This document shows positions 1-6,889 of a stretch of 16,602 bases of DNA, piece by piece. Below the pieces are notes generated by a model. That model saw only the letters and a program-made list of their open reading frames with translations, was not told the DNA's origin and ran no database searches. Made by a program: the position numbers and the translations under genes. Source of the DNA: Chloroflexota bacterium (GTDB lineage Bacteria > Chloroflexota > UBA6077 > JADZDV01); the NCBI GenBank assembly GCA_020850915.1, contig JADZDV010000015.1, positions 1 to 16,602 on the forward strand. Direction: 5' to 3'. Each line of letters starts with the position of its first letter. The first letter of the stretch is position 1.

Positions 1-106
1 AAGGATAACGCAGTAGAAGACCGGCTGGCGGAGCCGGACCAGCCTCGTACGCGCGGGAACGGGTGCAGGGGCCGACTGACTCCGGGAGGGATGTCTGCAA
101 CGGCGC

Positions 107-209
107 GATCCTTCACTTCGTTAAGCGTGACAGGAGGGAACGTTCAGGACGGCAGATCGTTCGTTCACGATGAGAGCGCCCCTCCTGTCATCCTGAGAGG
201 CTGTGATCT
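107..209. repeat. Inverted pair of a REP-like dispersed repeat
   Basis: The left half (107-138) begins GATCCTTCACTTCG and ends TGACAGGAGGG. The right half (180-209) begins CCCTCCTGTCA and runs through TCCTGAG to GATCT. The inner 11 bases of the halves (128-138 and 180-190) are perfect reverse complements separated by 41 bases, and the outer parts match imperfectly. Related sequence in single copy occurs at 311-332 and, inverted, at 14371-14400. This paired arrangement resembles a REPIN or a small non-autonomous element; no transposase is nearby in the window. Confidence 0.55.
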
Positions 210-231
210 ATTGGCGAGGACACCCGAGCAC

Positions 232-278
232 ACACAACTCTTGTGGTCACGGGCGCAGCATCACCACAAGAGTTGTGT
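232..278. repeat. Perfect 16-bp inverted repeat, 15-base loop
   Basis: The arm at 232-247 (ACACAACTCTTGTGGT) is the exact reverse complement of 263-278, with a 15-base spacer between. As RNA it would form a strong hairpin. No T-run follows on either strand, so it is not a canonical intrinsic terminator, although it lies about 100 bases downstream of the minus-strand gene ending at 380 and could protect or end that transcript. It differs in sequence from the REP-like repeats around it. Confidence 0.7.
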
Positions 279-310
279 ACGAGCCCACCGCCCGGCAACA
301 GGATCACAAA

Positions 311-332
311 CTCTGAGCACAGCGAAGGATCT
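311..332 (+). repeat. Single copy of the REP-like repeat
   Basis: This copy reads CTGAGCAC followed by AGCGAAGGATC. The last 11 bases are shared exactly with the reverse complement of the copy at 14371-14400, and the tail GAAGGATC is shared with the inverted copy starting at 107. It lies about 50 bases beyond the stop codon of the minus-strand cell-wall hydrolase gene. Confidence 0.5.
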
Positions 333-379
333 CCACCCTTTTCGCGCTGATCTCGCTAGCACCTGTCAGCCTGCCAGCC

Positions 380-3300
380 TCAGGGCCGCGGCTGGGGCTG
401 GGGCTGGGCGGCGTCCTGGCCGATGAGCCCGGATTGGAGGTGGATCGGGCCGACGGGGAGGGTTTCCACGGTGGCCGTCTGGGGGCCGCTGCTGGGGCGG
501 CGGAGGACAGCGCGCTGGAAACGCTGGACGACGCTATCACCCATGACCACCGGCGTGGAGGCGGGCAGGCCGTAGAGTCGGATGCTGTCCGCTTCGCTCC
601 AGTTCGGGTAGCGGCTGACGTCCGGCGTGGCTCGGTAGAAGCTCTCGATGGCCGGGTCGGTCAGGAGCGCGAGGCGCCCAGTTCGGACCGTGTCCCAGTC
701 GCCGGTCGGCAGTTCGGGCGCCTGGGGCGGGATCTGGAACTGCGAGGTGAGCCAGTCGTCCTTGCCGGCGTCGTGGAGGATGTCAAAGGTGTTGGCCAGG
801 TTGGCCTGGTTGGTGGTCGGGTCCCACTGGAGCAGGGCGCTCTCAGTGGCCTGGTAGATCAGGCCGTCCAGGAGGCTGAAGCGATTAGAGACCGGCACGC
901 CGAGGAGTGGCGAGTCGCCCAGGGCGCGGAAGGCGCTGTAGAAGAACGCGGCAGCGTCGTTCGTGACGGACTGGCCGAGCAGGTGCTGGTCGCGGCGGAC
1001 GGCCGTGCGGGCGAAGAAACGGCCGCCGGAGACCGGGCTGGTCAGCAGGCTCGCGCCGGAGAGGGTGGTGCTATCGCCGCCGGGGGTTGTCCAGAAAACC
1101 GTCTGGTCGTCCTGGACAAGCTGCGCGGCCGGGCCGACGGCGGCCGGATCGCCGGGGTTGAAGGTGAAGGAGCGACCGTCCGCCAGGTCGAAGCCCTGGA
1201 TCGGTGAGCCAGCCGTGCTGGAGCAGCCCTGCCAGCTCACGAGGCTGCCGGAGACGACCGGCGCGGTGATGGTGCGCGCATCCGCGGGCAGCGGCGCCGG
1301 CAGGCCGGTGGCGAGATCCAGGCCGCGGAGGGGGGTGGCCGCGGCGCAGACGCCGTCCTGGGCGGGCTGGAGGTCGAGATGCTCGCGCCAGACGACTAGC
1401 AAGCCGGACAGCGATGGCTGACCTGCAGCGGCGCCCTGGGCGATCGTGGCGGTCTGGCGGCTGTTCAGGTCGAAGGCACGGAGGTCGGCCGGCTGCATGG
1501 TGAGCTCGGCGAGCGAGGCGCCCGCGGCGGCATCCGGCCACTCCGACCAGACGACTGTCGAGCCGGAGATGGTGGGCCAGGCGCGGAAGCCTGGCGCCGA
1601 GGCGACGACGAACCGCTCGCCGCTAGCGAGGTCCGCGGCCCGGACCAGCGTGCCGTCGGTTGTGGTCTCCGTCCAGACGACCACCTGGCCGTCAATGGCC
1701 GGCTGGCCGTAGCGGCCGAGCTGATCGGTGAGCTGCCTGATGTTGCCCGTCGTCAGGTCCTGGATGAGGAGCGTCGAGAGGGCCTGGCCCTGGTCGGAGG
1801 CGGCGCCGGCCTGGCTCTCGAGCCAGACGAGGTTGTTGCCGGAGAGGGCCGGGGCGGTCTGGAAGGTAGAGCCATCAGCACCAGCCTTGAAGTGCTGGCC
1901 TGTTTGGAGCGCCAGGCCATCCAGGCGCGGGCGGCCGCTGGAGAGATCGGACCAGACGACGCGGCCTCCGTTGACGGCGGGGGCGCCGAACACCTGGCCG
2001 CTGGGGACGCGAACGCGGATCAGATCGCGGCTGTCCGCCAGGTGAGGGGCGCTCTCTATGGGGATGCCGAGGCGGTAGAAGACGTCGGGATCGATGCGCT
2101 CGCCGGTGGAGAGGCGCTCGAAGCCGAGGTGGAGGTGCGGGAAGCCCTCGGTACCCTGGGCGCCGAGCATGCCGAGCTTCTGGCCGGCGTTCACGCAGGT
2201 GCCCGTGGTCAGACCGTAGGCGAGGGCATCCATGTGCATGACGCGGGCACGCAGGTCCAGCGAGGCGTTCTCGAGCCAGATGCCGTTGGGACCGCCCGCG
2301 GGATCGGAGGTGAGGACGACGCGGCCGGAGAAGGGAGCGAAGACGGGGCTGCCGCGCCCGTTGTTGGCGGTGCCCGGGATGATGATGTCCCAGGCGAGGT
2401 GCTCGGTGCCCAAGCTCGCCACCCCGCCGGCGCCGCGGATCTCAAGGGCGAGGTCCAGGCCGTAGTCGCCGCGGAAGCCGAAGCTGATGTTCTGCTGCCC
2501 GAGCGGCGCGGCGAGGGGCGAGAGCAGCTTCAGCAGATGGGAGTTGTCTGTGATGGCGCGGTGGTAGTCGAGGGCGGCCTGGAAGCGGCGGACGTACTCG
2601 AAGCCGGTCACGTTGCCGTCGCTGGCGCCGGTCACGTTGCCGGCGCCGTCGATGGCGCCGAAGTAGGCCGCGGCGATCTGGGCTTCCTGGCTGTAGCTGC
2701 GCTGCAGGCGGGCGACCAGCTCGGCGCCCCGGAGCAGGTTGGTGCGGACGTCAAAGGGGTTGTCGCCAGGCTGGAACTTGTCCGGCATGAGCTGCATGAG
2801 GCCCATGGCGCCAGCCGGCGAGACGGCGCGCTCGCCAGAGCCCTCGACGTCGATCAGCGAGGCCATGATGGTCGGATCGGCACCCGCGGCCCTGGCGGCG
2901 GCCTCGATGAGGCTGGAGTAGTAGTTCGAGCCGCTGCACGCGCCCGTCCAGGGGGTGGCGCCGTCCGGCCAGAAGATGGCGCTGGTGGCGGACTCCCAGG
3001 TGCGTGGCTGGCCGATGGCGAGCGGCCTGCCGTTTTGCCTGGCCGCCTGCCTCGCCAACTGGTCCGCCGACAGCGTCGGCTCCGGCGTCGTGATCGGCAC
3101 GGCCTCGAGGGTTGGGATGAGGATTGGCACGGACTGCATGGTCGGCCGCGGTCCGATCGTCGGCGGCGGGGTGGGCACGGTCGGCGTCGCGGTGGCAGTC
3201 GGAGCGACAGGCTTGCTGCTGCTCGAGTGGTTGTTGCTCACGGAGCGGTTGTCGTTGCTGTTGGAGTTGCTGTTGTTAGACTTCGAGCCTGAGCCCTGAC

Positions 3301-3568
3301 TGCCCGAGCTCTGGCCGGGGCTCGGCGTGGCAGTCGGGGGCGGCGGGGCCTTGGTGGGCGTCGGCGCGCCGCCGCGGCTGGAGAGGTTCGACCTGCCGTC
3401 GTTGGGACTGGATGACTGAGCGGCTCTAGGAGTGGGTGTGGGTTGCGAGGGGCTGGCCAGTGCGGGCGCGGACGGCGGAGGCAGCACGGCGAGCGCGGCG
3501 CTGAGCAGGAGACTCAGGCTGGCGAGGCGAATCCAGAAGTGAGATCGCAACGACGACTCCGAAAACAT
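380..3568 (-). CDS. Secreted lytic transglycosylase / M23 peptidase / beta-propeller protein
   Basis: The protein has 1062 residues and probably cuts both the glycan strands and the peptide bridges of peptidoglycan outside the membrane. In order, it shows: a signal peptide (about 1-39: basic start, hydrophobic LASLSLLLSAALAVL, then ALA-S); a Pro/Thr/Ser/Asn-rich linker (40-165); and an SLT-type transglycosylase domain (about 213-340) with candidate catalytic Glu242 in VEGSG and the motif SPAGAMGLMQLMP. Next comes an M23 domain (about 360-500) with HLAWD (H390, D394) and HLH (H478, H480), so its zinc ligands look intact. Repeats of the form 'PAVSG..VVW' (about 520-820) suggest a TolB-like propeller. 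The C-terminal part (about 850-1062) contains LGVPVSNRF and VVQRFQRAVL, a pattern I associate with Chloroflexi secreted proteins. The ATG start fits the signal peptide, though no strong Shine-Dalgarno sequence precedes it. The gene appears monocistronic. Domain identities are firm; the biological target is inferred. Confidence 0.9.
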   Translation of the reverse strand: MFSESSLRSHFWIRLASLSLLLSAALAVLPPPSAPALASPSQPTPTPRAAQSSSPNDGRSNLSSRGGAPTPTKAPPPPTATPSPGQSSGSQGSGSKSNNSNSNSNDNRSVSNNHSSSSKPVAPTATATPTVPTPPPTIGPRPTMQSVPILIPTLEAVPITTPEPTLSADQLARQAARQNGRPLAIGQPRTWESATSAIFWPDGATPWTGACSGSNYYSSLIEAAARAAGADPTIMASLIDVEGSGERAVSPAGAMGLMQLMPDKFQPGDNPFDVRTNLLRGAELVARLQRSYSQEAQIAAAYFGAIDGAGNVTGASDGNVTGFEYVRRFQAALDYHRAITDNSHLLKLLSPLAAPLGQQNISFGFRGDYGLDLALEIRGAGGVASLGTEHLAWDIIIPGTANNGRGSPVFAPFSGRVVLTSDPAGGPNGIWLENASLDLRARVMHMDALAYGLTTGTCVNAGQKLGMLGAQGTEGFPHLHLGFERLSTGERIDPDVFYRLGIPIESAPHLADSRDLIRVRVPSGQVFGAPAVNGGRVVWSDLSSGRPRLDGLALQTGQHFKAGADGSTFQTAPALSGNNLVWLESQAGAASDQGQALSTLLIQDLTTGNIRQLTDQLGRYGQPAIDGQVVVWTETTTDGTLVRAADLASGERFVVASAPGFRAWPTISGSTVVWSEWPDAAAGASLAELTMQPADLRAFDLNSRQTATIAQGAAAGQPSLSGLLVVWREHLDLQPAQDGVCAAATPLRGLDLATGLPAPLPADARTITAPVVSGSLVSWQGCSSTAGSPIQGFDLADGRSFTFNPGDPAAVGPAAQLVQDDQTVFWTTPGGDSTTLSGASLLTSPVSGGRFFARTAVRRDQHLLGQSVTNDAAAFFYSAFRALGDSPLLGVPVSNRFSLLDGLIYQATESALLQWDPTTNQANLANTFDILHDAGKDDWLTSQFQIPPQAPELPTGDWDTVRTGRLALLTDPAIESFYRATPDVSRYPNWSEADSIRLYGLPASTPVVMGDSVVQRFQRAVLRRPSSGPQTATVETLPVGPIHLQSGLIGQDAAQPQPQPRP

Positions 3569-3881
3569 GCAGGACGGCGCGACACCAGGTACTAGCGGCG
3601 GGACACGACCCTACAGAGGGTAAGGGTAGACCGTTGAGATTGGCAAGCGAGGTCGTGACGCGGCCGTTGAGGAAGGGAAACTGGACTCTGACAGCGGAAA
3701 CGACTCAACCGTCCCTCTACCATTCCCCCGGGCGACGGTCTCACAGCCTTCAACGTACCAAGGTGACGCGTGGTCGCGTAAGAGTGCGCCCGCGGGTTCT
3801 TTCGCGCACTCATCGTAGCGCCGGCCGGGGCGCGTCTGTGCTGACACGTGTCCCGAGATGCGGAGGGCGATTGTCCCACCG
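3569..3881. other. Spacer with a hairpin, no intact gene
   Basis: This stretch separates the start of the cell-wall hydrolase gene (3568, minus) from the SDR remnant ending at 3882. Frames on both strands are short and lack coding character. It should carry the promoter of the hydrolase gene, but I see no convincing -35/-10 pair. A hairpin at 3782-3811 is listed separately. Confidence 0.5.
3782..3811 (-). other. 8-bp stem-loop downstream of the M24 operon
   Basis: GAGTGCGC at 3782-3789 is the exact reverse complement of 3804-3811, with a 14-base loop. It lies about 140 bases downstream of the minus-strand M24-fold gene, so it could end that transcript. Neither side has a T-run, so it does not meet the rule for an intrinsic terminator. 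Confidence 0.3.
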
Positions 3882-3948
3882 TCAGTCGAGCCCGTGGTCG
3901 CCCGCGACGAGGATGTTCTGGCCGGTGACGAAGTCCGAGGGTGACGCG
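3882..3948 (-). pseudogene. C-terminal remnant of a short-chain dehydrogenase (SDR)
   Basis: Immediately after the stop codon of the M24-fold gene, in another frame on the same strand, the DNA reads SASPSDFVTGQNILVAGD followed by HGLD and a TGA stop at 3882-3884. SDF-VTGQ-N-I-L-V-x-G is the usual last strand of classical SDR enzymes (commonly SDFVTGQxLxVDGG). Nothing upstream in this frame looks like the rest of an SDR, because that space is occupied by the M24-fold gene. About 22 codons therefore remain of a lost gene, which suggests a past deletion or gene-replacement junction near 3949. Too short to be functional alone. Confidence 0.6.
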
Positions 3949-5109
3949 CTACCGCGCCGTGACGGTGAAGCGGCGTGGGTAGCGGTGCATCGGCTCGCAG
4001 CCGGTGGCAGTGATGCGCATCAGGTGACCGAGCTGCACGCCCGCTTTCTCGTCCAGGGTGATGACGTTCGGCTGGACGACGACCGTCATGTTCTCCTGGA
4101 AGGTGAAGTCAGGCACGGGCTCGTGCAGGGTGGCGCGGTTGCGCAGGACTGGCGGGAGGTAGCCGCCGCCGTAACCGTGGAGCAGGTCGTCATAGATCGT
4201 GAAGCCCTCGTCTTCGATGAACTGGACGGCGTCCACCACCTGGTGCGCCGTGGCGCCGGGCTTCAGCACGTCGGCGACGGCGGTGAAAGCGCGCTCACAG
4301 AGGTCGTACAACTGCTGGTACAGGGGCGGCGGATCCTCGGCGACGGCGTACGGCCGGAGGATCTGGGCGGGATAGCCCCAGTAGCTGGCGCTCACCTCGG
4401 TGATCAGGATGTCGCCGGCCTGGATGCTCCGCGCGGCGCTGTATTGCGACGGCACGCAGATCTCCGGGCGGTGCATTGAGGTGGTCGTCATGTAGTGGAT
4501 CTCGTTGGTGGCCCAGTCGCCGAGGTAGGTGTTCTCGACGATGCGGGGCAGGTCGCGCTCGTCGAGGCCCGGCCGGAGCTCGCGCTCGATCGCCTCCATG
4601 CCGCGGTCGGTCAGCTCGGCGGCGCGGAGCATTCGCTCGATCTCCTCCTGGCCCTTCACCAGGCGGCACCGGACGAAGCCGCGCGTCCAGTTGACCAGGG
4701 CGATGCCCGGTAGCTCCTGGCGGAGAAGGTCCACCTCGTACCAGGGGACGTCGCCCACGAGACCGAGGCGGGCGGTCTCCAGCTTGCGGGCCTTCAGTTC
4801 GGCGATGAGCGTGACCGCGCTGTTGGGGCCGCCCCAGCGGACGTCGGCGATGGAGGCGAGGCGGCGGGCCATCGGCACATGGTTGTAGAGCTGGAGGAGA
4901 AGGGTGGGCTCACCTTCGATCGGGAAGACGAGGTGGGCCTTGCCGGTAACCAGGAAATTCGAAAGGTAGGGGACGGAGACGGCCTCGCGGCCGCGGGTGC
5001 CGAAGACGACGATGGCGTCGAGGTTGTCCCGCGCCATGGCGGCGCGAACGATCCGGTAGCGGCGCGCGTACTCGGCCTCGGTGAAGCGAGGGAAAGAGGC
5101 GTCTGGCAT
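3949..5109 (-). CDS. M24 (creatinase/prolidase-fold) protein lacking most metal ligands
   Basis: With this start the protein has 386 residues and two parts: an N-terminal creatinase-type domain (about 10-150) and a pita-bread M24 domain (about 155-380). In active M24 peptidases five ligands (D, D, H, E, E) bind two metals. Here the expected positions read E238 (ITEVSASYWGY), Q249 (PAQILRPY), H311 (LHGYGGGYLPP), Q346 (VVVQPN) and a non-acidic residue near 359-361 (VQLGHLMR). It is probably not a standard aminopeptidase P; a metal-free creatinase-like hydrolase or a binding protein is possible, and the substrate is unknown. I chose ATG at 5109 because GAGAAGG lies just upstream and family similarity begins there. 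The frame extends to an ATG at 5196 (or GTG at 5199) that overlaps the stop of the upstream MDR gene, but without a Shine-Dalgarno sequence. It is the last gene of a three-gene operon. Confidence 0.85.
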   Translation of the reverse strand: MPDASFPRFTEAEYARRYRIVRAAMARDNLDAIVVFGTRGREAVSVPYLSNFLVTGKAHLVFPIEGEPTLLLQLYNHVPMARRLASIADVRWGGPNSAVTLIAELKARKLETARLGLVGDVPWYEVDLLRQELPGIALVNWTRGFVRCRLVKGQEEIERMLRAAELTDRGMEAIERELRPGLDERDLPRIVENTYLGDWATNEIHYMTTTSMHRPEICVPSQYSAARSIQAGDILITEVSASYWGYPAQILRPYAVAEDPPPLYQQLYDLCERAFTAVADVLKPGATAHQVVDAVQFIEDEGFTIYDDLLHGYGGGYLPPVLRNRATLHEPVPDFTFQENMTVVVQPNVITLDEKAGVQLGHLMRITATGCEPMHRYPRRFTVTAR

Positions 5110-5195
5110 GCTAACCTTCTCGGTCTGTGGTCTGGAAGGCGGGCAACGGGTCGGGAGCGAGAGGCGAGCGCGTACGCGGCGCCCGCGGGGAGTCA

Positions 5196-6152
5196 TCACG
5201 GGATGAGGGCGACCTTGCCGAAGACCGCGCGGTCGGACAGGAGCTGCTGGGCCTCGCCAGCCCTGGAGAGCGGGAGGGTCCGATCGACGACCGGCTTGAC
5301 CCTGCCGCTGGCCAGCAGCGGCAGGACCTGCTCGCGAAAGCTGGGAACGCTGCGAGCGTGTTCGAGCGGGTCGGCCATAGCGAAGCCGTGGACCTCGACG
5401 CAGTTGCGGATGAAGTCCCAGAGGTTCAGGTGGAGGTCCGCGCCGCTCGGGCCGCCAAAGCAGACCAGTCGACCGCGGGGCGCCAGCGCCGTGAGGCTAC
5501 CGGCGAACGTGGCCTGACCGACGCCCTCGACGACGACGTCCACGCCGCGGCCGTCGGTCAGCTCGCGCACCTTCTGGGACCAGGAGGCGTCGCGGTAGCT
5601 GACCGTTTCGTCGGCGCCGATCTCGTGGGCCTGGGCGAGCTTCTCGGGGCTGCCGGCGGTGGCGATGACGCGTGCGCCCAGCACTCTTGCAAGCTGGATG
5701 GCGGAGGAGCCGATGCCGCTGCCGCCGGCCTGGACGAGCACGGTCTCGCCGGGCTGGAGGCGGGCGCGCGTGGTGAGGGCGTGCCAGGCAGTGATGAAGC
5801 CGACGTTGGCGACCCCGGCCTCGGCGTCCGAGAGGTTGTCCGGCGCGGGGTAGAGCAGGTCCGTCTGGGTGACGACCAGCTCGGCGTAGCCACCGCCGGG
5901 GACGCGGCCGAAGACGCGCTGCCCGGTCTTCCAGGGGCCGGCCGCCGTGACCACCTCGCCGCAGACCTCCAGACCGGGTGTCCAGGGCGGGTCGCCGCGT
6001 CCGCCGCCCTCGCGCTGCATGACGTCGGCGTAGTTGACGCCGGCCGCTCTGACGCGCAAGAGCGCCTGGCCCTCGCCGGCCACGGGATCCGGCGCGTCTT
6101 CATACGTCAGGACGTCCGGCCCGCCGGGCTGGTAGTAGCGTACGGCCTTCAT
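5196..6152 (-). CDS. Zinc-free MDR oxidoreductase, quinone oxidoreductase-like
   Basis: This 318-residue protein belongs to the medium-chain dehydrogenase/reductase superfamily, quinone oxidoreductase branch. The N-terminal GroES-like domain (1-120) begins MKAVRYYQPGGPDVLTYEDAP and contains the typical AAGVNYADVMQREG. The Rossmann domain has the nucleotide-binding AGGSGIGSSAIQLA motif (about 142-155), followed by DVVVEGVG and GRLVCFGG. The structural-zinc cysteine cluster of alcohol dehydrogenases is absent, as expected for an NADPH-dependent quinone or enone reductase. Length is normal for the family. The ATG at 6152 has a strong AAGGAGG seven bases upstream. It is 38 bases downstream of the zinc-ribbon gene and just upstream of the M24-fold gene, so the three are probably co-transcribed. 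The substrate cannot be read from sequence. Confidence 0.92.
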   Translation of the reverse strand: MKAVRYYQPGGPDVLTYEDAPDPVAGEGQALLRVRAAGVNYADVMQREGGGRGDPPWTPGLEVCGEVVTAAGPWKTGQRVFGRVPGGGYAELVVTQTDLLYPAPDNLSDAEAGVANVGFITAWHALTTRARLQPGETVLVQAGGSGIGSSAIQLARVLGARVIATAGSPEKLAQAHEIGADETVSYRDASWSQKVRELTDGRGVDVVVEGVGQATFAGSLTALAPRGRLVCFGGPSGADLHLNLWDFIRNCVEVHGFAMADPLEHARSVPSFREQVLPLLASGRVKPVVDRTLPLSRAGEAQQLLSDRAVFGKVALIP

Positions 6153-6190
6153 CGAGTGCCTCCTTTGCTCGCGGGCTGTCGTGACGGCGC

Positions 6191-6433
6191 TTACTCGAGC
6201 GCCGAGGTCCGCTCAGGGTGCGGCGCTGGCGCGGGGGCGCTGCCGAAGTAGTCCCACCAGTAGGTGTCGCTGCAGAGCATACAGCGGAGCAGGAGAAGCC
6301 GCCCCTGGTCGCGGGGTCGGGAGGCGCTGGGCGTGCCGCCGGGCTGGGTGGAGATGGTAGTCGAGCCAGCGACCGGCCCGCCCTCGAGGGCATAGGACTG
6401 CTCGCACCTGGGGCATCCGCGGGGATACGTCAT
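6191..6433 (-). CDS. Small four-cysteine zinc-ribbon protein
   Basis: The 80-residue product has two cysteine pairs, CPRC (C7, C10) and CMLC (C51, C54), separated by a flexible Gly/Ser/Pro-rich segment. This is the layout of a zinc ribbon in which four cysteines bind one zinc. The aromatic stretch DTYWWDYFG follows the second pair, and the tail is Pro/Ala-rich. I do not recognise a named family. It is the first gene of a probable operon (38-base gap to the MDR oxidoreductase) and diverges from cutA across a 39-base gap, so the two promoters must be very close or overlap. The start at 6433 lacks a clear Shine-Dalgarno sequence. The conserved-looking Cys pairs and operon spacing support a real gene; function unknown. 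Confidence 0.65.
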   Translation of the reverse strand: MTYPRGCPRCEQSYALEGGPVAGSTTISTQPGGTPSASRPRDQGRLLLLRCMLCSDTYWWDYFGSAPAPAPHPERTSALE

Positions 6434-6472
6434 GGCCAGGGATAGGATACTTCATCGCGGAGGAGGCGCAGG

Positions 6473-6799
6473 ATGGCCCAGGAGATCGTGGAGGTCCGCA
6501 CGACCATCGATAGCAAGGAAGGGGCGGAGGTGCTGGCACGTGCTCTGGTGGAGGCGCGCGCCGCCGCCTGCGCCCAGGTTGTCGGTCCGATCCAGAGCTG
6601 CTACCGCTGGGAGGGCGCCCTGGAGACGGCGGAGGAGTGGCTGGTCCTGGTGAAGACCCGCCGGGACCGGTTGGGCGCCGTTGAAGCGGTCATCGCCGAG
6701 CGACATCCGTACGAGGTGCCGGAGCTGATCGCGCTGCCGGTGGTGTGGGGGACGGCAGCGTATGCGCGGTGGGTGGAGGAGGAGACGGGAGCAGTGTGA
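6473..6799 (+). CDS. Divalent-cation tolerance protein CutA
   Basis: The 108-residue protein matches CutA in length and throughout its sequence: ALVEARAAACAQVVGPIQSCYRWEG near residues 22-46, EEWLVLVKTRRDR (53-65), and HPYEVPELIALPV (77-89) followed by YARWVEEE. CutA proteins form very stable trimers with a ferredoxin-like fold and are linked to tolerance of copper and other divalent metals, although the molecular function remains unclear. The ATG at 6473 is preceded by GGAGGAGGC at good spacing. It is transcribed alone and away from the zinc-ribbon gene. Confidence 0.95.
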   Translation: MAQEIVEVRTTIDSKEGAEVLARALVEARAAACAQVVGPIQSCYRWEGALETAEEWLVLVKTRRDRLGAVEAVIAERHPYEVPELIALPVVWGTAAYARWVEEETGAV

Positions 6800-6889
6800 G
6801 ACACCTTCGCCGCGCTGGGGGCCTGCCGTAGCTCGCTCACGCTGCCCACGGCGTCCCCGCTGCCTGGGACAAGTGCCGGGCGCCGCGTG

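Larger units (their letters stand above)
1..379. other. Non-coding region with repeat fragments
   Basis: I find no credible gene here. A frame open on the plus strand across positions 1-426 has neither the codon bias nor the protein character of its neighbours, runs through repeats and overlaps the 3' end of the converging cell-wall hydrolase gene. The stretch holds an inverted pair of a short dispersed repeat (107-209), a further copy (311-332) and a perfect 16-bp inverted repeat (232-278). It lies downstream of the minus-strand gene ending at 380. Confidence 0.6.

Noticed and set aside
232..278. 16-bp inverted repeat as an intrinsic terminator
   Set aside because: No T-run follows the stem on either strand, and the loop is long for a terminator.
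91..426. 111-residue plus-strand frame (open from position 1)
   Set aside because: It passes through repeats and an inverted repeat, overlaps the 3' end of a converging gene and lacks the local codon bias.
434..1207. 257-residue plus-strand frame opposite the cell-wall hydrolase gene, and other long frames there up to 3292
   Set aside because: These are antisense shadows of a GC-rich gene whose own frame shows a signal peptide and catalytic domains; the shadow proteins are Gly/Ala/Arg-rich without motifs.
5110..5199. N-terminal 30-residue extension of the M24-fold protein (GTG 5199 or ATG 5196)
   Set aside because: The extension is Arg/Pro-rich with no family similarity and no Shine-Dalgarno sequence, whereas ATG 5109 has GAGAAGG upstream. 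Coupling through the TGATG overlap remains possible but less likely.
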